Notes: generated by a model from the letters alone, not told the origin. Counted from the first letter of the stretch, positions 49,302-57,491 are shown. The stretch is DNA of 64,000 nt from RGIG4097 sp964550635 (GCA_964550635.1 CAZJZV010000001.1:62001-126000); one strand, 5' to 3'. Numbers and translations: made by a program.

Positions 49302-49343
49302 ATTTCACCTCGATAGTAGCGTGTGTCGTCAAGGCGGAATTAT

Positions 49344-49685
49344 TCATCTATACTGCAACCTTTCAATAGCAGTCAACAAAAATTGCTTGTTTGTGGGTTT
49401 CCCCTTATCTTCGTCGAGAGTTTCCCCGAATTCATCGTAGAGTGCGTCCACGTTCCCGCGTAGCCAAGCGGACGATATTGCGTTTTGTATGTCCTTTTCC
49501 ACGCTTGCAACGCTCACTCCGTACTTTTTCGAGAGCGCGACGTATCCCCTATATTTCAACGGCATAACCGCCACTCCGCTCTTTGCCTGCAATATCAAAT
49601 CGGCGATGAGATAGTAGCCTTTCAAATTGGGTTGAAAGCCAAGGGACAGTAGGTATTTTTTCACGTTAAATTCGTCGGATTCCAT
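49344..49685 (-). CDS. Stand-alone Spo0A C-terminal DNA-binding domain protein
   Basis: The 113-residue product corresponds to the sigma-interacting, DNA-binding effector domain of Spo0A (Spo0A_C). Visible features are LLSLGFQPNLKGYYLIADLI, the recognition-helix area KKYGVSVASVEKDIQNAIS and SSAWLRGNVDALYDEFGE plus DKGKPTNKQFL. There is no receiver domain in the frame or upstream. It could act as a constitutive or competing regulator at 0A boxes. A GTG two codons earlier (49691) is an alternative start. Confidence 0.8.
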   Translation of the reverse strand: MESDEFNVKKYLLSLGFQPNLKGYYLIADLILQAKSGVAVMPLKYRGYVALSKKYGVSVASVEKDIQNAISSAWLRGNVDALYDEFGETLDEDKGKPTNKQFLLTAIERLQYR

Positions 49686-49765
49686 ACGCACATAATACCA
49701 AACGCAAGCACGAGTTAAACCGCCTATTTTGTCATAATTTCAGTCATTTTGATATATCTTTTTAT

Positions 49766-50350
49766 ATGAATACAAAAATCAAAAATCTGCAATATATGCT
49801 CGGTGATTTCGTATCGTCAAACAAAAAAACGATAATATGTTGCCTATCCCTTTTTCTCGTCGGGTTAGTGGTCGGAATCGTCTACACGGTGAGCGCAAAC
49901 GGCGGTGAATTTGAAAAGATTTCTCGGAGCGATATGGACTTTGGCGCGGTGAAAGTTTTCTTCTATTCGTCGTTGCTTGTTGCAATAGGTTATTTTGCAG
50001 TTGCGATTGCCTCCGTCGTGCGCGGACTAAACTTTATAGCGGCACTTCCCTTTCCGATTTTAGGTTTCATTTTCGGCGACTACACGACTATGCTCATAGG
50101 CAGTTACGGCGGAATGGGAATATGCAATTTGCTTTTTGTCTATATGCCCTTCTTTTTGCTCACTTTCGGCATTCTAACCGCTTCTTCTTGCGTTGCGCTG
50201 CGGCTATCCGACGTCTGCGAATGCAGAAAAGGAGCGCTATTGCGCCCCTCCGTGTCCGCCGTACTCAAAGGTTACGGAATAAATATCGTCGTCAATTTCG
50301 TCATCTTCTTGATAATCGGCGGAATTGTCAAAGTCATTGTCGTGAGTTAA
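49766..50350 (+). CDS. Probable stage II sporulation protein M-like membrane protein
   Basis: A 194-residue polytopic protein with about five hydrophobic segments. The pattern fits SpoIIM: a short N-terminal tail (DFVSSNKKTIICC), a first helix, a soluble loop, then FFYSSLLVAIGYFAVAI, FPILGFIFGDYT and a C-terminal pair of helices. SpoIIM takes part in the DMP peptidoglycan machine during engulfment. The call rests on size, topology and sporulation context; a generic DUF95 membrane protein is the alternative. Its 3' end overlaps the convergent spoIVB by 4 nt. Confidence 0.6.
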   Translation: MNTKIKNLQYMLGDFVSSNKKTIICCLSLFLVGLVVGIVYTVSANGGEFEKISRSDMDFGAVKVFFYSSLLVAIGYFAVAIASVVRGLNFIAALPFPILGFIFGDYTTMLIGSYGGMGICNLLFVYMPFFLLTFGILTASSCVALRLSDVCECRKGALLRPSVSAVLKGYGINIVVNFVIFLIIGGIVKVIVVS

Positions 50351-51435
50351 GCGGCATAGGGTATCTCGACTTCTTGATTTTGTCCGTTTTTCACCGCGGG
50401 CACGTCTTGTGCGTAGTCGTACATAAACCGCGAATGCACGCCGTATCCCCTTGTCGCATCCCCTATGAAAACGTGCGTAACCGCACCGACAAGCAGACCG
50501 TTTTGTATGATAGGACTTCCGCTCATACCCTGCACGATACCGCCCGTTTTTTCAATAAGCTCCTTATCTCTCACGGACAGGACGAGACCTTTTTCGCTCG
50601 CTCCGCTCTGCGACACGACCTTCACAATATCCACGTCGTAGAGTTTAGGCTCCGTACCGCTCACTGTCGTGAAAATCTGCGCTCTGCCAATCTTCACTTC
50701 CCCCTTTTCCGCAATGCGAATCATATCCCCGACAGGCTCGTCGTAGTACTCGCCGTATATACCTATATCCGTGTTCTTTTCGATATTGCCGATAGGTGTG
50801 TCAAGGCGGTTTAGAGATGCAACCAATCCCCCTGCTTGCGACTTCGTGCCTTTGATGACGTCATTCACGGAAGTCGGAAAGATATTCCCCGACTGCAACT
50901 CTTCGCAAGCATTCGTTTCCACGTCCAAAACGTGATGACCGAGTGCGCCGTATCTGCCGTTTTCGGTGACGAAAGTCATCGTACCGACACCGCCAACGTC
51001 TTCTTTTGCGACGAGTCCGATTTTCTTTTCATCGGAGAGTTTGTCAACCGCAGGCTCGACGGATATTATCTCTTCGTTACCACTCTTTCTTCTGACGACA
51101 AGTTCAACTTCTCCGTCCGAATTTTCAACTGCGCGTTTGAGTTTGTAGATGCTATCCGCCTTTTCGCCCTGAATTTCGACGATGACGTCCCCTTTCCCGA
51201 GCGAGAATTTCTCAAGCGGAAAGACTTCTCCGTTTTCTGTTGCCACCGCCCCTACGTCGACGACGATTAGTCCGTCCGTTTTGACCGCTATCCCGATAGG
51301 ATAACCGCCCAACCGCACGTATTTTCCGTCCGACGTGTCTGCGTAAGCAATTTCACCGCTTGAAAACACCGCGCAACCCGCCGAAAAGACAAACAATGCC
51401 ACCACACATAATCTCAAAATTTTTCTCATACCCAT
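50347..51435 (-). CDS. spoIVB: SpoIVB peptidase (intercompartmental signalling protease)
   Basis: SpoIVB is a serine protease secreted from the forespore that triggers pro-SigK processing. The protein has an N-terminal membrane/signal segment (LRLCVVALFVFSAGCAVF), a PDZ domain (about 50-115) and an S55 peptidase domain with the histidine in GALGHHVLD and the serine in GMSGSPIIQNG. Alternative ATG codons are at 51465 and 51429. A 29-nt interspersed repeat lies about 90 nt upstream. Confidence 0.93.
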   Translation of the reverse strand: MGMRKILRLCVVALFVFSAGCAVFSSGEIAYADTSDGKYVRLGGYPIGIAVKTDGLIVVDVGAVATENGEVFPLEKFSLGKGDVIVEIQGEKADSIYKLKRAVENSDGEVELVVRRKSGNEEIISVEPAVDKLSDEKKIGLVAKEDVGGVGTMTFVTENGRYGALGHHVLDVETNACEELQSGNIFPTSVNDVIKGTKSQAGGLVASLNRLDTPIGNIEKNTDIGIYGEYYDEPVGDMIRIAEKGEVKIGRAQIFTTVSGTEPKLYDVDIVKVVSQSGASEKGLVLSVRDKELIEKTGGIVQGMSGSPIIQNGLLVGAVTHVFIGDATRGYGVHSRFMYDYAQDVPAVKNGQNQEVEIPYAA

Positions 51436-51523
51436 AGTTTGCGCCCAATCGATCGACAAACGCATGACAAATTATGGAAAAACCGCTCCAAACGGAGTGC
51501 TTTTTTATAAGGTGCCGTCCCCG

Positions 51524-51552
51524 GAGATTCCCACGCTTCGCTCGGAATGACA
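51524..51552 (-). repeat. 29-nt interspersed repeat, copy 1 (upstream of spoIVB)
   Basis: Identical over 29 nt to 57442-57470. The core on plus reads ATTCCCACGCTTCGCTCGG. Both copies lie on the same strand, within about 75-90 nt upstream of a sporulation gene. Confidence 0.85.
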
Positions 51553-51591
51553 CTCATAAAACGGCGATATTTGGATGCAGAACAAGGAAAC

Positions 51592-51643
51592 AAAAAATCC
51601 GACGACCGAAGCGCACTTGCGTACGTGAGGGTGTCGGATTTTT
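51592..51643 (-). terminator. Terminator of the FAD-dependent protein gene
   Basis: Stem AAAAATCCGAC/GTCGGATTTTT with a 28-nt loop that can form its own small hairpin. It can work in both directions. Confidence 0.65.
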
Positions 51644-51809
51644 ACATATAAATATTCGTTTTGCGCCGAGCCGCCTCAAGCAAAACGCACCGCTATCGCG
51701 TTTGCGGCAGAGCACACAGGCGATGTGCGTCGGCGCTCGATGCAAGGCATCGACATTCGGCGCCGAGAGCGGCAGACCAGGAAAAACGAAGTTTTTATCG
51801 TGTCGCCGC

Positions 51810-53198
51810 TCAAATTTGGCGCGCCATTAGTACGCCCATCACCGATGCCATCATCAAGCCTCTAGTCCAACCGCTACTGTCGCCCAAGCAGTGAAGTCCT
51901 TTGATGGACGTGTTGAGTGCGGTGTCCATTTTGATTTTGTTGCTGTAGAACTTGAGTTCGGGGGAATACAGGAGAGTTTCGTAGCCTGCAAATCCGGGAA
52001 CGACTTGGTCTACCGCTTGGATAAATCCAAGAATGTTGGTGAGTGAACGATAAGGCATTGCCGCGGTTATATCCCCTGCGACTGCGTCCTTGAGCGTAGG
52101 TTTGACATTCGAGAAGTTGAGTTCTTTTTGCCATGTGCGTTTGCCCGCCAAGATGTCGCCGTAGCGTTGCACGAGAATTTTGCCCGCGCCGAGCATATTG
52201 GTGAGTTCGCCTATCTTGATTGCGTATTCGATAGGTTGTTTGAACGGTTCGGTGAAGGAGTGCGAGCAAAGGATTGCAAGGTTGGTATTTTCGCTCTTGA
52301 GTTCCTTATAGCTATGGCCGTTGACGACTGCAAGGTCGTTGTCGTAGTTCTCTTGAGAGACGAAACCGCCGGGGTTTTGGCAGAAGATACGGACCTTGTT
52401 TTTGAAGGGAGCGGGATAGCCGATGAGTTTGCTTTCGTAGAGTACTGAGTTGATTTCTTCCATAATCTCATTGCGGACTTCCACTCTGACACCGATATCG
52501 ACGACGCCGGGAGCGTGAGCGATATTGTGTTCCGCACAGATTTTTTCGAGCCATTCCGCACCGCGTCTACCCGTTGCGATGATGGTTTTTTCAGCGTACA
52601 CTTCTTCTCTAACGCCGTTTATGGTCACGTATGCGCCCTTGCATTCGTCGTTTTCGAGAATGATATTGTCGCACTCTGCGCCGAAGAAGATATCCACACC
52701 GTTGGTGATGAGATATTGTTCGATGTCGTAGTAGATTTGTTGAGCCTTTTCGGTGCCCATATGGCGAATGGGGCAATCCACGAGTTTAAGCCCTGCTTTG
52801 ATTGCTTTTTTGCGGATTTCCTTGACCTTATCTTCGTTGCCGAGACCTTCGATATGCTCGTCCGCGCCGAATTCAAGGTAGATTTTGTCGGTGTAGTTGA
52901 TGAGTTCTTGTGCAAAATCCGTGCCGATAAGTTCGGGAAGCGCACCGCCTACCTCTTGAGATAGAGAAAGTTTGCCGTCCGAAAACGCACCTGCGCCCGA
53001 AAAACCGGTCGTAATATGGCAATAAGGCTTGCAATTCATACATTTGCCCGTTTGGGATTTGGGGCAACGTCTGTTTTCGACCGCCTTGCCCTTTTCAAAG
53101 ATAACGATTTTCTTATCCGAACCGCGTCTGATGAGTTCGAGAGCGGTGAAAATACCGGCAGGACCGGCGCCGACTATACATACATCATACTTTTTCAT
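51810..53198 (-). CDS. FAD-dependent dehydrogenase-like protein (COG2509 type)
   Basis: A 462-residue flavoprotein. The FAD dinucleotide motif is YDVCIVGAGPAGIFTALEL. It is followed by the family-specific cysteine segment RRCPKSQTGKCMNCKPYCH, FSGAGAFSDGKLSLS and ATGRRGAEWLEKIC, and ends CLGDSSGWTRGLMMASVMG. Proteins of this type are common in Firmicutes and have no assigned reaction. It is a single gene with its own terminator. Confidence 0.87.
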   Translation of the reverse strand: MKKYDVCIVGAGPAGIFTALELIRRGSDKKIVIFEKGKAVENRRCPKSQTGKCMNCKPYCHITTGFSGAGAFSDGKLSLSQEVGGALPELIGTDFAQELINYTDKIYLEFGADEHIEGLGNEDKVKEIRKKAIKAGLKLVDCPIRHMGTEKAQQIYYDIEQYLITNGVDIFFGAECDNIILENDECKGAYVTINGVREEVYAEKTIIATGRRGAEWLEKICAEHNIAHAPGVVDIGVRVEVRNEIMEEINSVLYESKLIGYPAPFKNKVRIFCQNPGGFVSQENYDNDLAVVNGHSYKELKSENTNLAILCSHSFTEPFKQPIEYAIKIGELTNMLGAGKILVQRYGDILAGKRTWQKELNFSNVKPTLKDAVAGDITAAMPYRSLTNILGFIQAVDQVVPGFAGYETLLYSPELKFYSNKIKMDTALNTSIKGLHCLGDSSGWTRGLMMASVMGVLMARQI

Positions 53199-53338
53199 AT
53201 CTCACCTCTATGCACCTTTTGGCGCAACCTTAGCGACTTTATCACGGAATTGCGATTTTGTCAATACTTATTTTATATAAATAGGCAAGATATAGTCAAG
53301 CGGATTTTTTTGCGCTATGACGGTTGGCGAATTTTGAT

Positions 53339-54034
53339 TTAGAAAAGTTCTTCGCGTTTGACGTGGTCGCGGACTTTTTCAAGGGACTTCTTCTCTATCC
53401 GACTGACGTAACTGCGGGATATGCCGAATTTATCCGCCACTTCGCGTTGCGTTAGTCCGCCGTTTCCGTCAAGTCCGTAGCGAAGAGATATGATTTCGTA
53501 TTCCCTATCGTCGAGCACCGCACGAGTGATTTCGACAAGTCTTGCCATAACGATATCCCTTTCGGTGTTTTCGATGACGTTTTCATCGTCCGCAAGCATA
53601 TCCATCAAAGTCAATTCGTTTCCGTCCCTATCCGTCCCCATCGGGTCAGACAAAGATACGGTATTCTTATGTTTTTTGTTCACGCGCAGAGTCATAAGGA
53701 TTTCGTTTTCAATGCAACGAGAGGCGTAAGTCGCAAGTTGTATGCCCTTTTCGGGTTTGAAAGAGTCGATCGCCTTGATGAGTCCGATAGAGCCGACCGA
53801 AATAAGTTCGTCGTTATCACCGTAGTTTGCGTACTTTTTGACGATATGAGCGACAAGGCGGAGATTGTGTTTGACGAGAATATCCTTTGCGGATTTATCC
53901 CCCTGACTCGCCCTTGTGAGATAAACGCTTTCCATTTCTTTTGAGAGCGGCATGGGAAAAGACTTCTTTTCACTGACGAACGACGAATATATGAGCAAGT
54001 TTTTGATGAGCGCGAAAAAACTTTCAAGTGCCAT
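53339..54034 (-). CDS. sigK: Mother-cell sigma factor SigK (uninterrupted)
   Basis: SigK directs late mother-cell transcription. The 231-residue protein begins with a hydrophobic pro-sequence (about residues 1-20, FFALIKNLLIYSSFVS) of the kind removed by SpoIVFB. Region 2 (YANYGDNDELISVGSIGLIK, TYASRCIENEILM) and a region 4 helix-turn-helix (TQREVADKFGISRSYVSRIE) follow. The gene is one continuous frame, with no skin element. GGAGG lies 5 nt before the ATG. SpoIVB, which triggers SigK activation, is encoded 2 kb away. Confidence 0.94.
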   Translation of the reverse strand: MALESFFALIKNLLIYSSFVSEKKSFPMPLSKEMESVYLTRASQGDKSAKDILVKHNLRLVAHIVKKYANYGDNDELISVGSIGLIKAIDSFKPEKGIQLATYASRCIENEILMTLRVNKKHKNTVSLSDPMGTDRDGNELTLMDMLADDENVIENTERDIVMARLVEITRAVLDDREYEIISLRYGLDGNGGLTQREVADKFGISRSYVSRIEKKSLEKVRDHVKREELF

Positions 54035-54125
54035 AATACCTCCAAAGTTCTACAATATATGACAAAACTCCGCGCCAATTGACTGCAAAAAGAAAAATAA
54101 TGCGGCGACAACGAAAAAATTGCAT

Positions 54126-54150
54126 GAAAAAACCCGACTAAAGTCGGGTT
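54126..54150 (-). terminator. Terminator of nrdR
   Basis: Stem AACCCGACT/AGTCGGGTT with a 2-nt centre, followed on minus by TTTTTTC. Confidence 0.8.
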
Positions 54151-54169
54151 TGAATGGTCAAAATGGATT

Positions 54170-54655
54170 TTACTTTTTGGGTTTGTCAGAGGAGAGAGTT
54201 TCTTTCAATTTCACAAGACCTTCGATTTCTTCGAGCAAGGTGTTGATGTCCTTGAATTGACGGTGGACGGACGCATAACGCACATATGCGACTTCGTCGA
54301 TTTCTTTGAGTCCTTCCATAACGAGATCGCCGATATAATCGGATGCGACTTCTTGATCGAGGCTGTTGAGTATCTTGCGTTGAATGTCCGTGACGAGTCT
54401 GTCGATAGCGGTCATCGAGATGGGGCGTTTTTCGCAGGCTTTCATGATGCCGAGTTTCACTTTGCCGATGTCGAAAATTTGTCTGCTACCGTCCTTCTTG
54501 ACGACGAGAACGGGGGTATTTTCAATGGTTTCGTAAGTCGTGAAGCGTTTCCCGCAACCGATGCATTCGCGACGACGACGAATGGAAGTGCCTTCTTCGT
54601 TTTGTCTGCTGTCGACGACTTTGCTATCCATACAACCGCAATAGATACATTTCAT
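54170..54655 (-). CDS. nrdR: Transcriptional repressor NrdR
   Basis: NrdR represses ribonucleotide reductase genes in response to dATP/ATP. The 161-residue protein has the N-terminal zinc ribbon with two CxxC pairs (CIYCGC, CIGCGKRFTTYE) and an ATP-cone (VVKKDGSRQIFDIGKVKLGI). It has its own promoter at 54687-54715, with an 18-bp palindrome between the -10 and the start codon. It is divergent from ylmC. Confidence 0.96.
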   Translation of the reverse strand: MKCIYCGCMDSKVVDSRQNEEGTSIRRRRECIGCGKRFTTYETIENTPVLVVKKDGSRQIFDIGKVKLGIMKACEKRPISMTAIDRLVTDIQRKILNSLDQEVASDYIGDLVMEGLKEIDEVAYVRYASVHRQFKDINTLLEEIEGLVKLKETLSSDKPKK

Positions 54656-54666
54656 TTTTCTACCTC

Positions 54667-54684
54667 AAAAGATAATTATCTTTT
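54667..54684. promoter_or_regulatory. Perfect 18-bp palindrome at the nrdR transcription start
   Basis: AAAAGATAATTATCTTTT is self-complementary and starts 2 nt below the nrdR -10, an ideal repressor position. It does not match the NrdR box I know (ACACnATATATnGTGT pattern). The GATAATTATC centre resembles half-sites of Fur-family regulators. Confidence 0.55.
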
Positions 54685-54686
54685 AG

Positions 54687-54715
54687 ATTATACAATATCT
54701 TGCGCCGTTTGTAAA
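54687..54715 (-). promoter_or_regulatory. Sigma-A type promoter of nrdR
   Basis: Minus strand: TTTACA, 17 nt, TATAAT. It is back to back with the ylmC promoter; the two -35 elements are 4 nt apart. Confidence 0.8.
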
Positions 54716-54719
54716 GATA

Positions 54720-54748
54720 TTAACAAAAAAAACCATATTTTGCATAAT
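54720..54748 (+). promoter_or_regulatory. Sigma-A type promoter of ylmC
   Basis: TTAACA, 17 nt, CATAAT. An overlapping SigE-like CCATATT is also present at 54733, so the sigma factor is not certain. Confidence 0.55.
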
Positions 54749-54775
54749 CGCTCCGAAAAATACATATTTTTTGGT

Positions 54776-55051
54776 ATGAACAAGCAGTATTCGTTTTCGG
54801 AATTGAGCAGAAAAAGAACGATAAACGTGGCGGAAGGTTGCGAGTTAGGACACGTGTGCGACGTAGTATTCACCGCAAACGGAAGAGTTACGGGCATAGT
54901 CGTCCCCGGAAAAAAGAGTTTTTTGAAATCCTTTTCAAACAGTGAAAACCTTTTCATTCCTTGGTGCAATATCATCAAAGTCGGCAGTGACGTGATACTC
55001 GTTGAAGCGTGCGGAGCGACGGTCTGCGCCGAGAGCGAAGACCAAGAATGA
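54776..55051 (+). CDS. YlmC/YmxH family sporulation protein
   Basis: A 91-residue PRC-barrel protein of the YlmC/YmxH family. The opening YSFSELSRKRTINVAEGCELG, the strand pair VCDVVFTANGRVTGIVVPG and the IPWCNIIKVGSDVILVE core are typical. Its molecular role is unknown; it is found in spore formers near sigG. The reading frame is open far upstream, but the ATG at 54776 matches the family start. Confidence 0.9.
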   Translation: MNKQYSFSELSRKRTINVAEGCELGHVCDVVFTANGRVTGIVVPGKKSFLKSFSNSENLFIPWCNIIKVGSDVILVEACGATVCAESEDQE

Positions 55052-55062
55052 TATGTAGCCGC

Positions 55063-55830
55063 TCACATAGTGAGCGTTTTTCGAAGTTTTTGAATTGCGG
55101 ACGTTTCAAGCCGAGAAATCTGCGCCTGACTTATCCCCGTTATCGCACTGATTTCAACCTGCGTTTTCCCTTCATAATAGCGAAGTCGCAAGACGTTCAT
55201 TTCTTTTTTGGGAATTTGTTTCATCGCTTCTTCGAGAGAAATTCTCTCACTCCAAATATCCGCGTTTTCTCTGTCGTCCGCGATTTTGTCGATGAGAAGA
55301 GTGCCTTCCTCTTCCCCGTAGACAGGTTCATAAAAGGATAGCGTATCGCTGACCGCATCGAGAGCGCAAGCAACGTCGGATAGCGGTATTCCGATTTCTT
55401 CCGCGATTTCGACAAGTTCGGGCTCTTTCTCGGAGTCGGACAACGATTCTCTTGCTTTCAACGCTTTGAACGCGGTATCGCGCATACTTCTCGACACCTT
55501 AATCCCCGTCCTATCTCGCAAACATTTTTTGATTTCACCGATAATCATCGGAACTGCGTAAGTCGAAAAGCACACCCCGATAGAAACATCGAAGTTGTTG
55601 AGTGCTTTCAAGAGTCCGACCATACCCACTTGAAACAAGTCGTCGGGATTTTCGTGTGAATTTGAAAACCGCCCTACGATTGACAATACGAGTCGCATAT
55701 TCGCGTACACGAACTTTTCGCGAGCGTCGTTGTCGCCGTCAAGTGCAAGTCGCAAGAGGTTTTCACTCTCTGTTTTGTTCAGTTTCGGAAGTGCGGACGT
55801 ATCGAGTCCGCAAACGGTAACTTTACTCAA
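55063..55830 (-). CDS. sigG: Forespore sigma factor SigG
   Basis: SigG drives late forespore genes. The 255-residue protein has the SigG-specific N-terminus KVTVCGLDTSALPKL, region 2 (ENPDDLFQVGMVGLLKALNN, CFSTYAVPMIIGEI) and a region 4 helix-turn-helix (TQVEISAITGISQAQISRLE). The start codon is TTG at 55830, behind a strong AAGGAGG, which may limit translation. It is the usual neighbour of sigE. It converges with ylmC with an 11-nt gap. Confidence 0.95.
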   Translation of the reverse strand: MSKVTVCGLDTSALPKLNKTESENLLRLALDGDNDAREKFVYANMRLVLSIVGRFSNSHENPDDLFQVGMVGLLKALNNFDVSIGVCFSTYAVPMIIGEIKKCLRDRTGIKVSRSMRDTAFKALKARESLSDSEKEPELVEIAEEIGIPLSDVACALDAVSDTLSFYEPVYGEEEGTLLIDKIADDRENADIWSERISLEEAMKQIPKKEMNVLRLRYYEGKTQVEISAITGISQAQISRLETSAIQKLRKTLTM

Positions 55831-55908
55831 AATAGCCTCCTTATAGCGAATTTGCTATGTAAGAAGGCTAAAACTATTCTAAATTTTGCGCATTTTTAGA
55901 AAACTTAT

Positions 55909-56604
55909 TCAACCAAGTTTGAGGAGTTCCTTTTTGAGCCCCGCGACAATCTTCTTCTCAAGCCTAGAAATATACGACTGTGATATGCCCATCATCTCCG
56001 CAATTTCCTTTTGAGTCATCTCCTCTTTTCCGCCGAGTCCGAAACGCAGTTCAACGATTTGTCGCTCCCGCTCTCCGAGTTTTTTGAAACTTTCCATGAG
56101 CATTTCTTTCTCGTCTTTCATCTCGACGTCGTGATAAATCGCATCTGGTTCGGTGCCAAGCACGTCGCTGAGCAGTAGCACGTTACCTTCCCAATCCACG
56201 TTGAGCGGTTCGTCAAGAGAAATCTCTCCCCTTGTGCGACTGATTTTTCGTAGATACATCAAGATTTCGTTTTCGATACATCTCGATGCAAAAGTCGCAA
56301 GTTTGATATTTTTACTGCTATCAAATCCCGAAACCGCCTTAATCAGTCCCATTGTGCCGATTGAAACAAGGTCGTCGAGTTCGACACCAGTGTTGTCAAA
56401 CTTCTTCGCTATGTAGACGACGAGTCGCAAATTGCGCTCGATGAGCGTTAATCGTGCTTTTTCGTCCCCCTCAACCATTCTTGCGACGGTTTCCGCCTCT
56501 TCTTCAGGGGTTAAAGGCGCAGGCAGGCTCTCGCCCGAGGACACGTAATCAACTCTGTCAAGTCCCAAACAGGACAAAATTTTTGCAATCAATTTTTTCA
56601 ACAT
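55909..56604 (-). CDS. sigE: Mother-cell sigma factor SigE precursor
   Basis: SigE is the early mother-cell factor, made as an inactive precursor. The 231-residue protein keeps an N-terminal pro-sequence (LIAKILSCLGLDRVDYVSSGESLPAPLTP, given in part as residues 4-32) that SpoIIGA cleaves. Region 2 (ELDDLVSIGTMGLIKAVSGF) and region 4 (TQKEIAEMMGISQSYISRLE) are complete. It lies 9 nt after spoIIGA, the conserved spoIIG operon. Confidence 0.95.
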   Translation of the reverse strand: MLKKLIAKILSCLGLDRVDYVSSGESLPAPLTPEEEAETVARMVEGDEKARLTLIERNLRLVVYIAKKFDNTGVELDDLVSIGTMGLIKAVSGFDSSKNIKLATFASRCIENEILMYLRKISRTRGEISLDEPLNVDWEGNVLLLSDVLGTEPDAIYHDVEMKDEKEMLMESFKKLGERERQIVELRFGLGGKEEMTQKEIAEMMGISQSYISRLEKKIVAGLKKELLKLG

Positions 56605-56613
56605 AATAACCTC

Positions 56614-57366
56614 TCAAAACATAGTGTTTTGCAAAATCAAATCACAATCGTCAAAGTCGCTATCAGAGATTGCGCCGTATGCATCCAACTCTTTACCGCG
56701 CACGACAATCTTGTCGAGTTTTACAAGCGGTAGACTGCTTTCACTGTTCACCGTTTTCACCGATATGAAACCTTGAATGTCAACTTTTCCGTCATCTAAT
56801 GCGGTCAATTTGTTTTCAAACGACTTTGACAAGATGACTACGGGCTTGCCTGAAAACTCATCGACAAGGGAATTTCCACTGTCGCATAGCGCACGCGCGA
56901 CCGCAGAATATCCGTCAATCACAACGTCCACGTTGCAAATTTTGCGTCTGAATTTTGACTGCGTAACAACAAACGAAAGCACTACGATTTCAAACGCAAC
57001 CGCACATAAACACGTTAGTCCCAAAAGCGGATAACCGTATATATCCACACCGATCAAATTGCGTATGCCTTCGATAATTCCGCCAAGCGAATAAGTGAGC
57101 AAAACGAAAGTCAAAAGCGTAGGAAGATACTCTTTTCTCGACTTGACGAGCGGCAAAGTCATCAAAGGCGCAAGCACAATTCTCGTCAAAATTTTCATCC
57201 ATTGTGGCATTATCGCATAGCAAACCGCAACGCACGCACCTAAAAAACATAGCATTAGAATACGGATTTTCGATATTTTTGACCGCCTGAAAGCGAGTGT
57301 TGACACGACGAGCAACAAGTCGATGAAAAAGTTGTTGATGAAAACTATCTCCACGTACACTTTCAT
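56614..57366 (-). CDS. spoIIGA: Sigma-E processing peptidase SpoIIGA
   Basis: SpoIIGA is a membrane aspartic protease that activates pro-SigE at the septum. The 250-residue form has five N-terminal membrane segments (from VEIVFINNFFIDLLLVVST onward) and a soluble protease domain with the catalytic Asp in ALCDSGNSLVDEFSGKPVV. The ATG at 57366 begins at KVYVEIVF, matching the family; a longer frame to 57486 reads through an intergenic repeat and is unlikely. Confidence 0.94.
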   Translation of the reverse strand: MKVYVEIVFINNFFIDLLLVVSTLAFRRSKISKIRILMLCFLGACVAVCYAIMPQWMKILTRIVLAPLMTLPLVKSRKEYLPTLLTFVLLTYSLGGIIEGIRNLIGVDIYGYPLLGLTCLCAVAFEIVVLSFVVTQSKFRRKICNVDVVIDGYSAVARALCDSGNSLVDEFSGKPVVILSKSFENKLTALDDGKVDIQGFISVKTVNSESSLPLVKLDKIVVRGKELDAYGAISDSDFDDCDLILQNTMF

Positions 57367-57441
57367 ACCCCGACTATACCCCTTATCAACTGCGAAATCT
57401 TTCTTTTCGTGGCAGTCGTTGAATTTTTGGTGCGCTCCCGC

Positions 57442-57470
57442 GAGATTCCCACGCTTCGCTCGGAATGACA
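57442..57470 (-). repeat. 29-nt interspersed repeat, copy 2 (upstream of spoIIGA)
   Basis: Identical over 29 nt to 51524-51552, on the same strand. It lies about 75 nt before the spoIIGA start. Confidence 0.85.
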
Positions 57471-57491
57471 GCAATATACAAAGCATATAAG

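Larger units (their letters stand above)
51436..51809. other. Intergenic region with nested inverted repeats
   Basis: No gene is supported. It contains a 29-nt repeat copy (51524-51552), a terminator (51592-51643) and, from 51655 to 51808, several nested GC-rich inverted repeats. Examples are TCGATGC/GCATCGA inside GGCGC/GCGCC, CGTTTTGC/GCAAAACG and GAGCGGC/GCCGCTC. These could fold as one branched RNA or be a repetitive element. Confidence 0.55.

Noticed and set aside
51474..51830. Plus-strand frame of 118 codons between spoIVB and the FAD gene
   Set aside because: It covers an interspersed repeat and nested hairpins, and the peptide is low-complexity Arg/Ala/Ser-rich with no domain.
53339..54034. 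Skin-type element in sigK
   Set aside because: The sigK frame is continuous and complete, with no interruption or recombinase next to it.
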